This document shows, one piece after another, positions 1 through 11,700 of a stretch of DNA of 64,000 nucleotides (positions are counted from its first letter, which is position 1; every line of letters begins with the position of its first letter). The notes below the pieces were generated by a model. It worked only from the letters and a program-made list of their open reading frames with translations. It was not told the DNA's origin and made no database searches. The stretch is taken from positions 1 through 64,000 of the forward strand of contig JAKSZP010002704.1 of the NCBI GenBank assembly GCA_022478985.1. Reading direction: 5' to 3'. This stretch comes from Massospora cicadina. Its lineage: Eukaryota > Entomophthoromycota > Entomophthoromycetes > Entomophthorales > Entomophthoraceae. The position numbers and the translations under genes were made by a program.

Positions 1-330
1 CGAATTACACTTCACAAATGGCAGGTATTCTCTTGAAGTTACGCAGATGGATTCTCCAAAAGTTATGAATAATAGTAAAAAGCAGGTTATAAATTGACCT
101 AATTTTTACCATTGGAAAATTACTTATCTATAGATTTTGAAATGGTTTAAGATCTACCCAAGTTAATTAATCGCTGAGTGATCAAATCTTCTATCCTCTG
201 ATTGGGATGAGTCTAATCAGTCTTATTAACCTTGATAAAGTTAAATAAATTAAGCTACCCTTCCAATATTGCCAGGGGAATCGTTGGGGTAAAATATTTA
301 GAAGCAAGAGAATTTGGCAAAATCCCAACA
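1..330 (-). repeat. 3' LTR of element H (truncated by window edge)
   Basis: The segment matches 19802-20130 along its whole length with scattered substitutions and small indels. On the minus strand it begins TGTTGGGATTTTGCC at 330, just after a purine-rich end of the coding region. About nine bases of the distal end lie outside the window, judged by the fuller copy at 19793. Confidence 0.85.
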
Positions 331-865
331 CTTCCCCCTCAAGATTCAATTGTGGAGGAAAGTGAATTCTCTAAAATCTAGGATTGATACGGTTTACCAC
401 TATACCCATATCAACATGGACAATTGAGTATTTTAATCCCTTTTAGAATATAACTCGATAAGGACCAGACCAGTTAAATCCAAATTTCTCAGTTTGCCCA
501 CTAGGTTGGGAGTGATAATAGATAACATAATTTCCAATTTGATATTCAGCTAAGGCGAGGTTATGTTATTTACTTCTTTGGGTCTCCTTTTTAGTGGTTA
601 CATCAATTGATTTCATGACTTGAGCTTAAAGCCAAATATTCTCATCAGCCAGATTTCTCATAATTAAATTGGAGTTTTCTGGTATACCTTCTTTGAGTAT
701 TGCCCAAACACTTGAAGGGACTGTGGGATCTCACCCATAAGTACATTTGAGAGGCGACACCTTATTAATTTGATGATAACTTATTTGATATTCAAACAAA
801 GACTAGGTAAAGAAAAGTTCCACAAAGATGGGTCAGTTGTGGCTATCTTCCTTAAATTTGAAACT
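331..865 (-). pseudogene. Element H integrase C-terminal region (decayed)
   Basis: On the minus strand a GPY-type end of a Ty3 integrase can be followed across frames, with a recognisable SGPYRV-like stretch near 450-480 and the helical stretch after the catalytic core near 650-850. Several stops and shifts break it. It continues the integrase at 7335-7640, from which it is separated by LINE G. Confidence 0.6.
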
Positions 866-970
866 AAAGATCCATTGACTTATCTCTTTCTGCTAAGCAT
901 CACTTTTCGAAAATCAATTCAGCCTGAAATTTAGCTCCACTAAAGAGATTTACAAAAACTATTAGCAAAT

Positions 971-3727
971 ATGGCGGGAAACCCCGCAAAAGAACCCGCA
1001 GGCTATGCCAAACGAGCCAGCACCACCCCCAAACGAAGCAACCCTCGGTTACCCACCTCAGGGTCAACCAGAATCACCCGCTCTCAAGCAGCAGCCATGA
1101 AAGCAGGCACCACCCCCAACCTGGAGCTACTCCAACTAGCGCCAGTTCACCTGATCGCACTTCTGCAACCTGCACGCCTAACAGCTCTGTGTGCGCTGCC
1201 TCCCACCAACCCGCTGGGCCCCCTCCAACCAAGGAGGCCATCACTCACGCTGTTTTAATGGCGTCTGCTCAGTTGAATGCAACTCAGCCCATCCAGACAT
1301 TCACCTCCCCCATTGTGTCAGCTAATTCAGCCCCATCTATTATTGCTGACACCGTGTTTCTGGGCTCCCTCCATGAGGGGCGATACCCAGCTACCTGGCC
1401 CCCAAATCCTCAGATGTAAGGTTGGATTAGCCGCACATTCTGGTTCACTAAGCACCAAATTGGGACAATCTACTTCTCAATGAGGATTCAAATAGTTCGA
1501 ATTTTGGAACTTCACACCAGTTCCAATCTCACCTGTCCCATTTAAACCCCATAATCGGCACTTCTCAAGTCGACACTTTATCTCAATATGCTGAAAACGA
1601 CCAATTCACCAATCAGCCAATGAGTTTTGCCCACGAAATCACAGCAAATACTCGGGCTGAATTTACCCAAATAGATTGGGATGGTGATGAAACATCGCCC
1701 TCCTCCCAATTGGCTGGAGTTAATTCCAATCTGGATGGGACTCCCCAATTTAGCGAGGCCCAACAATCACCTGGCCCCCAAACCCTCGGATGTAAGGTTG
1801 GATTAGCCGCACATTCTGGTTCACTAAGCACCAAATTGGGACAATCTACTCTTTCCAATGGGGATTTAAATGGTTCAGATTTTGGAACTTCACACCAGTT
1901 CCAAACTCACCCGTCACATTTAAACCCCATAATCGGCACTTCTCAAGTCAGCACTTTATCTCAATATGCTGAAAACGACCAATTCACTAATCAGCCAGTG
2001 AGTTTTTCCCACGAAATCACAGCAAATATCGGGCTGAATTTACCCAAATAGATTGGGATGGTGATGAAACATCTCCCTCCTCCCAACTGGCTGGAGTTAA
2101 TTCCAATCTGGATGGGCTCCCCAATTTTGAGGCCCAACAAACCGCCCCTCAATTTAATATGACGCCAGCAACTGCTGTAACATTCCAGAAACAAGGGAAC
2201 TCCGCAAACTTGTCCAAATCACCAGCTCACACTCAACCTGCAATTGCAGCCCAAAGCAAACACAAACGTACCAAAGGAGCCACTGGGGCGTGGCAAAAAC
2301 CTCTGGCACCAACGCTACCCAAAGCTAATCCCCGTGAAGTGGCGTTTATTGCTGATGTTAAGAAGAAATGGGCCGAAACTAGAGCGCAAAAAGCTCCTAC
2401 CTCGCTCAACCTCTCCCACACAATTCGCCTTTATTATGGACATAACCCTGTTGAATTCTATACAGAGGATTACTTCTCATACTTTGCAGCGATTGCGGAG
2501 ACATTCCCTATTAACACCACCATCCATAAATCAGTGGAGGGCCAATTACATCGATGTGGGCTTCACTGAAGCTGCCCTTGCTGACCATGCTGCCACCCTC
2601 CAGGTCATTATTCCACGCGGATCTCTTCGCATCTCCCGCACACGCTCTCACTTGGAGAAAATTTCATGGGTTACTTTTTCCAACCTACCAGCGACTGTTG
2701 ATCCTGAGTCTCTTAAACTGGCACTCCATAATGGTTTAATGGAGTTTGGGTCTGTTCTTTCAGTGGACTTTAGTGTCCCCTCTTACTATGCTCCCACTCA
2801 AAGAGCTCGCACTGCTAGGGCGTCGTTCATCCCCTCCCCCACTGTATCCGCAACATTGAGGTTATTCCCTGTGTGGCGGTAGTTGGGGCATGCCCTGAGA
2901 TCTTCTTTGTCGACCCTGATCAGGCGCGCCCCCGGTGTTCATGGTGTAACGCCCTTTGACACTTGTATAGTGGCTGCACAGCTCGAAAACAAGCCCTCTT
3001 AGCCACCACCCAGGGGCCTAAACCAGGCCAAAAACGATCCCACGTGGCTGCAGCAGCAATTCCACAACCCACACAATGGGTTCCCGTTCAAGACCCGTCC
3101 CTGAGGCCTTACGCCTAGCAGTTGAAACAGCTAACCCCACTATTGGTATGGGATACCTTCGCGCTCATGCCCCCCTTCCAATGGGCACCCCCTCCAATCT
3201 CCCAGAGTCAACTCCTCTCTCACCAAGCGCAAGGCATCTCCCACAGGGTGCCCCTCGTCAGCCACCCCACTCAGGGCTCCGCGGCACCCCCACCAACCTC
3301 CACCAGCGATTTATCGCATCAACCCTCAGCTCCCAATGGAGCTATGCCCACCAGTGGACTGGCAACTCGCGGCTTGCGGTAGAAGTGCCACCTCAAAGAG
3401 TCCTACCCCAACCCCACAGCCCATTTCGCGCGGATCCTTTGCAGTGTTGGAGGAAGTGAATATGGACTCAGACTCATCAAATGGGGACACCGCGGAGGTC
3501 ACCATTGAGCACCCTCAGGTCCTTCCCCCGCAACGGAGCGGGGGCAGCATCCTAGGCTGGCTTACTGGGTCCTCCGCCCCCCACCCTCTCCTTCCCCTCA
3601 GAAACCTCGACGCTCCTCACGGATTGCAGCTAATAGTCAAGCTAAAGGACTCAAAACTAGCCGCCTCACAGCAGCAGGTTTGGAGCGCTGGCAACCCCCC
3701 AGGACATGGAGGGGAACAGCTATGAGT
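971..3727 (+). pseudogene. LINE G ORF1: nucleic-acid-binding protein (frameshifted)
   Basis: This is the putative RNA-binding ORF1 of the LINE. From 5' to 3' it has a basic, Pro/Ser/Thr-rich N-terminal region (971-1390), a duplicated low-complexity segment (1394-2140), a conserved block (about 2160-2570), an RRM-like fold candidate with the core ISWVTFSNLPATVDPESLK near 2660-2770, and a CX2CX4HX4C zinc knuckle at 2936-2977. A TGA sits inside the knuckle at 2957-2959. A Pro-rich tail follows to about 3727. Several frame changes are needed, for example near 1410 and 2550. The ORF1 role is inferred from position and the knuckle. Confidence 0.65.
1394..2140 (+). repeat. Two-copy tandem duplication (~376 bp) inside LINE G ORF1
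   Basis: The block beginning CCTGGCCCCCAAA at 1394 repeats at 1770. The second copy runs to about 2140. Both copies encode the same Ser/Thr/Gln-rich segment, including an NSNLDG stretch and a FSHEITAN or FAHEITAN stretch. Copy 1 is frameshifted early (TAA at about 1417), while copy 2 is mostly open. This adds about 125 residues to the ORF1 product. Confidence 0.85.
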
Positions 3728-3734
3728 CCCCATG

Positions 3735-6700
3735 GTAGCACCCTGGCTTGCAATCCATCAACGCAAATGGGTTGCGGGACTTTAAGCGGAGAGCCCGCCT
3801 CCTCCAAAACTTCAGGTCAGCACAAATTGACATCGCTGCTGTCCAGGAGCCCCATATCCTCCCCCACGAACAATCTGCATGGAATGAACAGTTTGGAGGC
3901 AACTCCTTCTGGACAAACCATGCCGCCCTTATTGTTTTGAATCCCCGGGTTAAAACCCATTCTTTTTCACAATATCTAGGTGGACGCCTCATACTGGCCA
4001 AACTCACCACTCCTGACTTCTCCTTCTTCGCTGCAAGCATCTACCTGCCTAATGCAGGTCAGGAGAAAAATCGGCTCTTGGAAGAGCTCCTCCAACTCAA
4101 TCTCCCACGGAATACAGTCCTCTTAGGAGATTTCAACACAACCATAAGTCGCGTCCGTGACTCTTACTCCCCTGCAGCAAAGGAACGCCCTGGATCAAGT
4201 CGCCTCCAGGATTTCCTTCGCCTGAGTGGCTTTATAGATGCGCTTCCACCCTCCGCGTCTGGCCTAGGTTGCATGACTAGGATCCAGTATGATGGAGGAG
4301 CTTTCCAGTCAGCGTCACGCATAGATATGGCACTGATTGGCCCCCTGCTAATTGGCCGCGTCTCCTCTCCCATCTCTCGTGACAACCATCTGAGTGATCA
4401 CAGGTCACTCACCGTTGTCCTCACCACCACACTTAGACCGTCGCGTAGGTTCTGGCCTAGGGTTGCCCCAGCTCTTCTCAACAACCCCTTCACTAAGGAG
4501 AAGCTGTCTATGACCATCCGGGAGACTCTCACCTCCCCCACCCCACCTGCTTGACCACAAGGCTAAATGGGCGGTGACCAAGGAGGGCATCACCCGCGTT
4601 GCTTACAACTGTGCCAAAGCCCAGATGACTGCAGCTCGCGCCAGAGTCAAAAGGGCGGAAGCCAGAATCAGACATCTAGAGCGAAACTGCCAGCCTTCGC
4701 CCTCTCCCAGATGGTTGGAAGACTGGGAAGCGGCGCAGGAAGCACTCCGCTTGGAGCTCACACTGCAGGAAGAACGGGCAGCAAACTTTACAACATCTCG
4801 TTACTATGCTCAATGGGAACGCCCCACCCGCTTCTTCTTTCAGAAACAGAAAGCCCGGTCAACAGCGCAGGATATTACTGCACTGAAGATTGGCACTACA
4901 ACCACTTCAGACAAGGAGGAAATCACGCAGGAACTACACCGCTTCTACTCCAACCTCTTCCATGCCACCCAGGTGGACCCATCGGACATCCAAGACTTCC
5001 TGTGGCGGGCTCCAGAGCCGCCCATTGACCCACGGGCTGATGAGGCTCTACTGGCGCCTATTTCCATCCAGGAGGTGGTGGAAACCCTTCTGAAATCCCC
5101 ACGGCTTAAAGCCCCAGGCCCAGACGGAATACCCTTTGAGGTGTACCTTCTGGAACCTGCAGTGATAGCCAGAACCCTCCGCGACCTCTTCGCTGCACTC
5201 TTGGTGAATGGCGAGGTCCTCCCCGACTCCAGAGGCTCAATCACGATCCTCATTCACAAGAAGTCAGACCGTGAGAACCTGGCGAACTGGCGCCCCATAG
5301 CGTTGATCAACACAGACCACAAGCTCTTCACGAAGCTTCTGGCCAACCGCATCAACAAATGGGTGTCACCTCGCCTCTCCCCATCCCAGTACGGTTTTAT
5401 TCCGGGGAGGTCGTTATGGGACAACTATAATGACCTTCACGTGACTTTGACTGCTAACTCTCGTAAGGTGAATGGCTTTGTGGCTCTCCTGGATATGGAG
5501 AAAGCATATGATCGGGTAGCCTGGAAGTATATTGATGCTTCCCTGGCCCGCTTCCATCTCCCACCCGCAGCTAGGCGCTGGATATCAGCGCTCTATGACC
5601 AGCTCCACACCAGAGTCCTGGCGCCAATGGGTTTTACAGTGGCAGTACCAGTTGGACAAGGTCTCCGGCAAGGGGACCCCCTGAGCCCTATCCTTTTAAC
5701 ATCACCCTTGACCCCCTCTTGGCTTCCTTACAGGACAAGCTAACAGGGATTCTGGTCCCAGGTAAAGCCCCCACACGCACCATGGCATTTGCAGATGACA
5801 CTGCCATTGCATTTGGCTGCCCAGGGGATGTTGCCCTCGCTGCTGTGACCATTGAGAGGTACACCAAGGCGTCCAACGCCATGGTCAACACCTCCAAGAC
5901 AACAGTTGTACAGGTCGGCTCCCCCACCTTCCCCCCACCATTTGGCATTGAACCTGAGCGCGGTACCTTCCGTCACCTAAGCGTTCTCACCAACCAACAA
6001 GGAATTGCGCTAAAAGACAATGAGGACTTGCTCCTTGCAGCAGTTAACTCCAGGATTGCCAGCTGGAACCGGCGGCACATCACCCCCCAGAGTCGAGCTC
6101 TGATGGCCAATGTGTTCCTTCTCTCCAAAGTCTGGTTCCTAGCGCACGTCTGCCCATTCACAGATGCCTTTTATACGCGGCTCAATGTACTCCTCCGCTG
6201 TTGGATCTGGGGCTCAAACCATCCACCAATGGCCCTCTCAACCATTGCCCGACCCTGCAATGAAGGGGGCCTAGGGCTTCTGGACACGCGATCCCACACC
6301 ACCACAATCTTCCTGAAGTTCCTATGGCCGATTGTCTTCTGGGACGCGACCCCCATGCCCCAATGGGCGCCCGCCCTCCGCCAGTCAGTGTCAGCAGCTC
6401 TGGGTCTTCCTAGAGCATCTCTGACCTCATTAGGGGAGTGGCTCACAAACCACCCAGGCCATCGCCTAAAACCATCCTCATCCCCCTACTGGAACCAGGC
6501 TCTCCTTGCCCTGAAACGAGTAGGCGCGCGGATCCACCATGCCTTCCCATACAGAAGGGACAGGCCCTGGCCTCAGCCCACGTCGCCATGCAATTGTGCA
6601 CAATGGACAAGTTGTCACAACTCGCCTCAACCCCCAAGATCGTCCTCCCATCCGCCCAAGACTCCTTGAGCTCCTCCCTCCCTCCGTGAGATTTGACCTT

Positions 6701-7248
6701 AAGGAATTGTGGAAGGACGTCTATCACCCTATCTTGTCAGCAAAGGTGTCCAACACCTTATGGAGAGTGCTCCACTGTTCATACAAGACAGGGACCGGAC
6801 TGGCCCTACCTTCCAGCACCGAAGCTGCCCCCACTGTGTGGAGCCTATTGACTCCCACCTCCATCGTTTTTTCACCTGTCCAGGTGTCGCCGCATTTTGG
6901 CCAAAGGCCCGCGCGCTCCTCCATGCTCAGCCCTGGTCTGGACACCCTGTGCAAGACCTCATGTTTGAGCAGACATTTCCTGGTTGCCACCGACCCCTCC
7001 GTGTCCGCGCCTATGCCACAGCCATCTGGACCATCCATAACTCCTTCCTTCGTGCTGCCTTTGACCAGCAGGTGTGGACCCTTCCACACATGATCACCCA
7101 CTTTCAGGTACAATTTGAGATGGCCCTGAAGGTCTGCACTATGTCGCCAACCCTCCCCCGCTCAGTTGTCACTGCAGCACGGCTCTGGCGCGCAAACCCC
7201 TCCCTTTCTCGATGCCTCCTCCTCCTTCCCCTCGCCTCAGGCTCTTAG
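3735..7248 (+). pseudogene. LINE G ORF2: APE endonuclease + reverse transcriptase + zinc knuckle
   Basis: The APE endonuclease occupies about 3748-4420 with the usual motifs in order: NANGL, QEPH, SIYLPN, GDFN, SRIDMALI and SDHRS. The reverse transcriptase follows at about 4800-5850 with PGPDGIPFE, NWRPIALIN, QYGFIPGRS, LDMEKAYDRV, GLRQGDPLSPIL and AFADDT, so the catalytic aspartates are present. A C-terminal knuckle CX2CX8HX4C lies at 6825-6879. No RNase H domain is visible. Frames change near 4560, 5695, 6560 and 6780, so the copy cannot make one polyprotein. The frame used by the endonuclease has no convincing ATG at its start. Confidence 0.9.
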
Positions 7249-7334
7249 GAGCCCAGGCGTAATTCAATAAACATCGATGAATCCCCCCTTGGGTTGGGAC
7301 CATCTAGTACTAAAAAAAAAAGATCCATTGACTT
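7249..7334 (+). other. LINE G 3' UTR, poly(A) tail and right TSD
   Basis: A short 3' UTR follows the last ORF2 stop. It ends in GGGACCATCTAGTACT and about ten A's (7311-7320), then the right 16-bp duplication (7319-7334, sharing A's with the tail). The same 3' terminus recurs as a 27-bp stub at 54300-54326. Confidence 0.9.
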
Positions 7335-7900
7335 GTTTGATGGCCCCATTTGTGGATGAATTATAAGGAACGACAAATCATTGAGCATTATTGAATAATT
7401 TGGATAGTTCCTGTAAGAATTGCGAGGTAAAACTAGTCCTGTTGTCTGACATAAGGACCTTGGGACACCCATGCTGAGTAATAATGTGCTGGTAAACAAA
7501 TAGCGCAGTGGTCTTAGCAGATGGTGTGGCAATGGATATGGCCTTGACCCATTTGGTTAAATGGACACCAGCCATGATATTGTACTGATGTCCACGAAAT
7601 CCAAGAGGAAAAGGTCCTACAACATTAATATCTACCACTTCAAATGTCTTAGTCGGTGGAATTACTTGATGTTGATAAGTAGGGTTGGTTGCACCATGAA
7701 TTTAAAGATGAAACATGAGTTAAGGGTTTCTCAAATGGTTTCAGTCATATAATTCCAATAATATCAGGTTTTAAACCACTCTTGAATTTTCTTTAAACCA
7801 CTGTGACCTACTTGTTCAAGTCCTTCCATGATAACATGGTACCTGGAATTGGAGTGCAAAAAGGGTAACCACTTGGATTTGACTTTCTTATACAAAGCTC
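7335..7900 (-). pseudogene. Element H integrase core (decayed)
   Basis: The minus-strand frame at 7378-7638 carries the integrase core. The first catalytic block reads INVVGPFP, with Asn where Ty3 integrases have Asp; the second block MSDNRTSFTSQF keeps its Asp. The third catalytic Glu would lie beyond 7378, next to the LINE G insertion, and I cannot identify it. The HHCC region upstream (7640-7900) is scarcely recognisable. Confidence 0.7.
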
Positions 7901-9340
7901 CCTCCTTAGATCATAGTATCTTTAGTAGTAGTAGATTTTTAGAAAAGCACAATCTTCTCCAGATTTTCAATCCCACAACTCAGGTCGTCCCAAGAGATTG
8001 TATAGTCATTTTTCTTTTCCCATTTCCATGGTCAGTATTGCAGTCAGGATAGGCCATCAGTATTTTGATGTTGAGTACCCAAACGATGTACAATGGAAAA
8101 ATTGTAATTTTGCAATATTAGAGACCAATGGGCTAATCTCCCGTCAGAATCCTTAATATGTTGTAACCATCTTAAAGAAGAATGGTCATTAATAACAGTA
8201 AAATGGTGACCATATATAGGAAGGGATAAAACTGCTTATTTGCTATAACTACAGCTAAACACTCTCGCTCAGTCACATTATTATTTTCTCAGCTTTGGAT
8301 AAAGTTTTGCTATAATTTACGACTGGTAATAGTAAAGCTCTTCGTCACACTGGGATAGGATAGCCCCAATAGCGACATTACTTGCATCAGTATGTAAGAA
8401 AAAAGGCTTGTCAAATTAGGAATGAATTAAAACAGGTGCCTTAGTTGAGGCAGTTCACATAGAATTGAATGACTGTTTCTGAGCTGAGCTCCACTCAAAT
8501 GGCACACCTTTTTGTAATAGATGGAATAATGGTTCAGCGATATCACCAAACTTGGTTATAAATTGATTATAATACCCAACCAGACCAAGAAAGACTTTTA
8601 TATCCCGCAGAGAGGTTGGAGGTGGCTTTTTTTGAATAGCTTGAATTTTATATGAGAGTGGTTGAATCCCTTTAGTTGATACCTGGTGACCTAAGAATTC
8701 CATTTCATTTTGGAAAAAGGAACATTTGGAGGGTTTGATCTTTAGTGAAGAATTCTGAATTCATCTTAAAACTTCCCTTAAATGACTCAAATGCTTGGTA
8801 AATGTTTTTGAAAACACGGTATATCATCCAGATATACCAGAACAAAGTCAGCTTTAAATCCCGTAACGTACTATCCATATCTCTTTGGAAGGTTGTGGGG
8901 GCGTTGCTCAACCTTATGGCATATGGGTTGGTTCAAATAAACACTCACTGGATATTAGGGCACTATTTAGCTCGGCCTTCCCAGGATTACTCAATTTTCC
9001 ATTATCCACTAAGTCCATTGCCAAAAAATAGGTTGATCCAGCCAACAACCAAAGGGAATCATTGATCTGTGGTAAAGGATAACTATCTTGTTGAGTAATG
9101 GCGTTCAATCTACAATAATCCAAAACCACATGATGTGAACCATCAATTGTCTTAATCAGCAGCAACGGGGAGGCCCAAGGACTGTTAGAGGGTTTTAAAA
9201 ATTTAGTCTCCAATAGTTGATGCAATTCTTTGGTGACCTGGGCTTCCTCCACTTTTGACTTATGATAGGGTTTAGCACAGTTAGGAAGGTGATCTCCAGT
9301 TTCAATGGAGTGCATTACTCCTTTCATTTTACTAAAATTG
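7901..9340 (-). pseudogene. Element H reverse transcriptase and RNase H (decayed)
   Basis: The RT starts near 9327 with the segment leading to PSNSPWASPLLL and VVLDYCRLN (about 9070-9200). The palm region around FQRDMDSTLRDLK is at 8790-8905, but the YxDD box is destroyed by a frameshift. The thumb/connection block EFLGHQVSTKGIQPL through FLGLVGYYNQFI is at 8500-8703. RNase H is seen near 8345-8430 with HTDASNVAIGAILSQ. Multiple stops and shifts make it non-functional. Confidence 0.85.
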
Positions 9341-9479
9341 TTTTTTTCTTACCAAAAATGTCTGAGTATTCTTCTAATAATTGAAGTTCTTGTTTTTTTG
9401 TTCTTTAATGAGGTGTTTCCCTGTTGCAGGTCCCACTGTAAGAATCTCCTGATTAATCTCCAGCTCAAAGTCTTGTAAG

Positions 9480-9785
9480 ATTCAAAAAGGTTTAACGTCA
9501 TATATTTGAGATAAGGGTAATAACTTGACATAAGCAACTAGATGGTTTTGATCTACCACTTTTAGATCATTGGTCATATTTGCCAATAAAACAGGTATTG
9601 ATCCAGAATAAGCATAATCTAATACCCCAGGACAAGGCAAGAGTTCTTTAGCTAAAGGATTAAAATGCTTTGGACTTGTAACAAATGTCCTTTGAGAATA
9701 GAAAAGTGTAAAAAAAGTATTAACAATTACCTGAGTTTTTGGTGGAATAATTAAATTCTCAGGAGAGAAAATAGACATCCTTTCT
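9480..9785 (-). pseudogene. Element H protease-RT linker region
   Basis: The minus-strand ORF 9482-9778 resembles the linker between protease and RT in element C (44714-44983); both have a block reading roughly PCPGVLDYAYS or TCAGILDPAYV followed by a LLxNLT-type stretch. It ends at the TSD of element I, so the protease half continues beyond 16018. Confidence 0.7.
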
Positions 9786-9790
9786 TATAT

Positions 9791-10539
9791 TGTAGGAATC
9801 CAGCTCAGGAATTCTCTCTTGATGCTATGCTGCTGGATCCCACATAGGATTCAATAAAAATAAAATAAATAAATATAAAAATTGGGTTTTTATAAATTTT
9901 AATAAAAGTGTGGGGGAAAATGAGAAGTGATCCTCCAATTCCAACTAATTAGTATTTATACTACAGTTTAAAGTTGGAGGGACTTTGGGGATAAGTTTGG
10001 AATAGCCTCTATAATTCCAATTTGGGTAATATGAGGGAATAGCATATCATAACTTGGGAACTCGCTTCAGGCACCAGAGTGAAAGAAGAGGAATTGTGAT
10101 TGGCTAAAATGTACCCATGAGGTAACGTTTTTATGAACTTTAGCCAATCACCGCCTGAGAAATTTCTTGCACCTTGGGGGACCCCTGCCAAGCCTATAAA
10201 AGGGGGGGTCCCCGCGTAGGTGCATAGAAGGACTTTGAGGTGGTGCAGGGATTGCCTTCTGATGGTAGCCCCAAAGTCTGTGGTGAGGTTGGAGTAGTCC
10301 AACTGAGGATTTTACGATTGGTGCCCATAGAGGTTTTGAACTTGTGTTACCCCAATTAATGGGGTTCCACTGAGAGTCAGCCAGGGACTTTTGGCTGAAA
10401 TTTCACAATAGCATTAAATTTATTATTAGGGAATCACTCTTAAAATCCTCAGATAATTGCAAATGGCTGACATTTCCCTTTTTTGGCTGAACTTGACCTA
10501 AAACATTCTTTTTGTTCAGCTGTGAGGGCAGATGTCTTA
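9791..10539 (-). repeat. 3' LTR of element I
   Basis: On the minus strand it runs from TGTAAGACATCTGCC (10539) to GGATTCCTACA (9791). It is preceded by a G-rich polypurine stretch at about 10540-10555. It matches 15259-16013 throughout. A sense TATA candidate (TATAAATACT, minus strand) lies at 9951-9960, and an opposing plus-strand promoter-like block lies at 10096-10203. Confidence 0.92.
10096..10203 (+). promoter_or_regulatory. Plus-strand CCAAT inverted repeat and TATA box inside LTR I (antisense to element)
   Basis: A perfect 13-bp inverted repeat, GTGATTGGCTAAA (10096-10108) and TTTAGCCAATCAC (10139-10151), places two CCAAT boxes head to head. TATAAAAGG follows at 10195-10203, flanked by GGGGACCCC and GGGGTCCCC. 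The arrangement recurs at 15567-15675 and 30921-31027. It points opposite to the retrotransposon genes. Promoter activity is inferred only. Confidence 0.5.
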
Positions 10540-10960
10540 CATCGCCCCCCTCAAGAATGTTGGGGGTAGAGTATGTATAGAGGAAACAACCATGCACGCA
10601 ATTAATAGTTTTACCAGTAGCTAGCAATTTGATGGAATACTCATTCCCTTCTTGTAAGTGATGGTAAAGGGACCATCCCAAATTGATTCAAGCTTACAAC
10701 TTCTGGGAGTGATGCTGTTATGGTAATACAATACCGTATCATACTTGGAAAGTAGGTAGGGGGTTTGGAGATCATTGGCAGCCTGCCCTTCTTTTGTCAC
10801 TGTTTTTGCTAAATTTGTCATAGCTTCATATTGGAGTTGGATTATGCACTGAGCCAATCTTCTCATGACTTTTTCAGGTTCCTCAACTCTAGAAAAGAAT
10901 ACATCTTTAGCTAAGAGGGCAGGTATGCCTGGTTTCTGCCCATACAAAACATGGAATGGG
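10403..10960 (-). pseudogene. Element I integrase C-terminal tail
   Basis: Minus-strand ORFs 10621-10947 and 10403-10681 overlap in different frames. They carry the post-core segment ending in WDGPFTITYKKG and NEYSIKLLATGK. The same tail occurs in the deletion derivative E at 54229-54492. The polypurine tract and LTR follow directly. Confidence 0.8.
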
Positions 10961-11700
10961 TTTTTTTTGGTATCCGGTGATAGCTAATCTGGTAAGCCAT
11001 AAGAGCACTGGGTAGATATTGGTCTTAGTGAAGAGGATCAGAGGATGCCATTTTTCGAAGAATAAAAAACCATAGTTCCATTTTCTCTACCTACAGTCCC
11101 ATTGGTGGAGGGGTTATATGGAGCCAAGAACAGTTTTAGGGCTCCCATAGATGTGGCTAGGATTTTGATTACTCTGGAGGTGAAATTCTTACCATAATCA
11201 CAGAGTAGTACTTGAGGGCAGCAAGGAAGTGTGAAAATGTGTTGGTGTAGAAAGGTGGCAGTTGCCTTGGCTGTTTGGGCAGGGAGAGCTATGGCTTCTA
11301 CCCACTTGGTGAAATGGTCAATAGCTACTATGATAAATTTGTTCCACTAGTAGTCTGAGGAATGGGACCCACTACATCCAAGTTGATGGTATGGAACGGT
11401 TGTTGAGGAGTAGTGGGTTGATACTGGTATTGAGTCTTGAAACTGGATTGTTTTTTACATGTAAGGCAAGCTTCCAAGGCATCAACAATAGCTTCCATCA
11501 TTCCATCCCAATAGTACCAATCCTTGATCCACTCATAGGTTTTCTTGGCCCCTTGACCTAGAGTGGAATGAGCTTCTAGGATAACAGGTACACGTTCCAA
11601 GGGCCAAAGGTAGGGTAGCCATCTTGTCCCCACCTGCTTATACAACTTTCTGGTCTCCACTTTAGTGTATGGGAGTGTCAGGATAAAATTTTCTACACAG
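10961..11700 (-). pseudogene. Element I integrase (zinc-binding domain and core)
   Basis: The ORF 11328-11660 holds the HHCC region (HSTLGQG, then CLTC; the second His is replaced by Gln) and the first catalytic Asp in NLDVVGPIP. After a frame change the core continues to about 11020 with the second Asp in CDYGKNFTS. The expected Glu of the third block reads Gly in TNGTVGRENGT, so the copy appears catalytically dead. Confidence 0.82.

Larger units (their letters stand above)
882..7318 (+). mobile_element. LINE G: APE-type non-LTR retrotransposon, apparently full length, two ORFs
   Basis: The insertion is flanked by a perfect 16-bp duplication, AAAGATCCATTGACTT, at 866-881 and 7319-7334, and ends in a poly(A) run at about 7311-7320. 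It lies in the integrase gene of element H. It carries an ORF1 with an RRM-like segment and a CCHC knuckle, and an ORF2 with an APE endonuclease, reverse transcriptase and C-terminal zinc knuckle. Its base composition is richer in G+C than the DNA around it. Only a few frameshifts and stops break the frames, so it is one of the younger insertions. Its 3' terminus (GGACCATCTAGTACT then A's) differs from that of LINEs D, F and J, so it is a separate family. I cannot assign a clade. Confidence 0.9.

Noticed and set aside
2159..2882. Independent host genes suggested by medium-length ORFs in 971-7248
   Set aside because: They are pieces of LINE G ORF1 and ORF2 or shadows in other frames, and all lie within its TSDs.
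5680..5740. Programmed frameshift within LINE G RT
   Set aside because: It falls right after the GDPLSPIL motif inside a catalytic domain, there is no slippery site, and other shifts exist; a simple indel is more likely.
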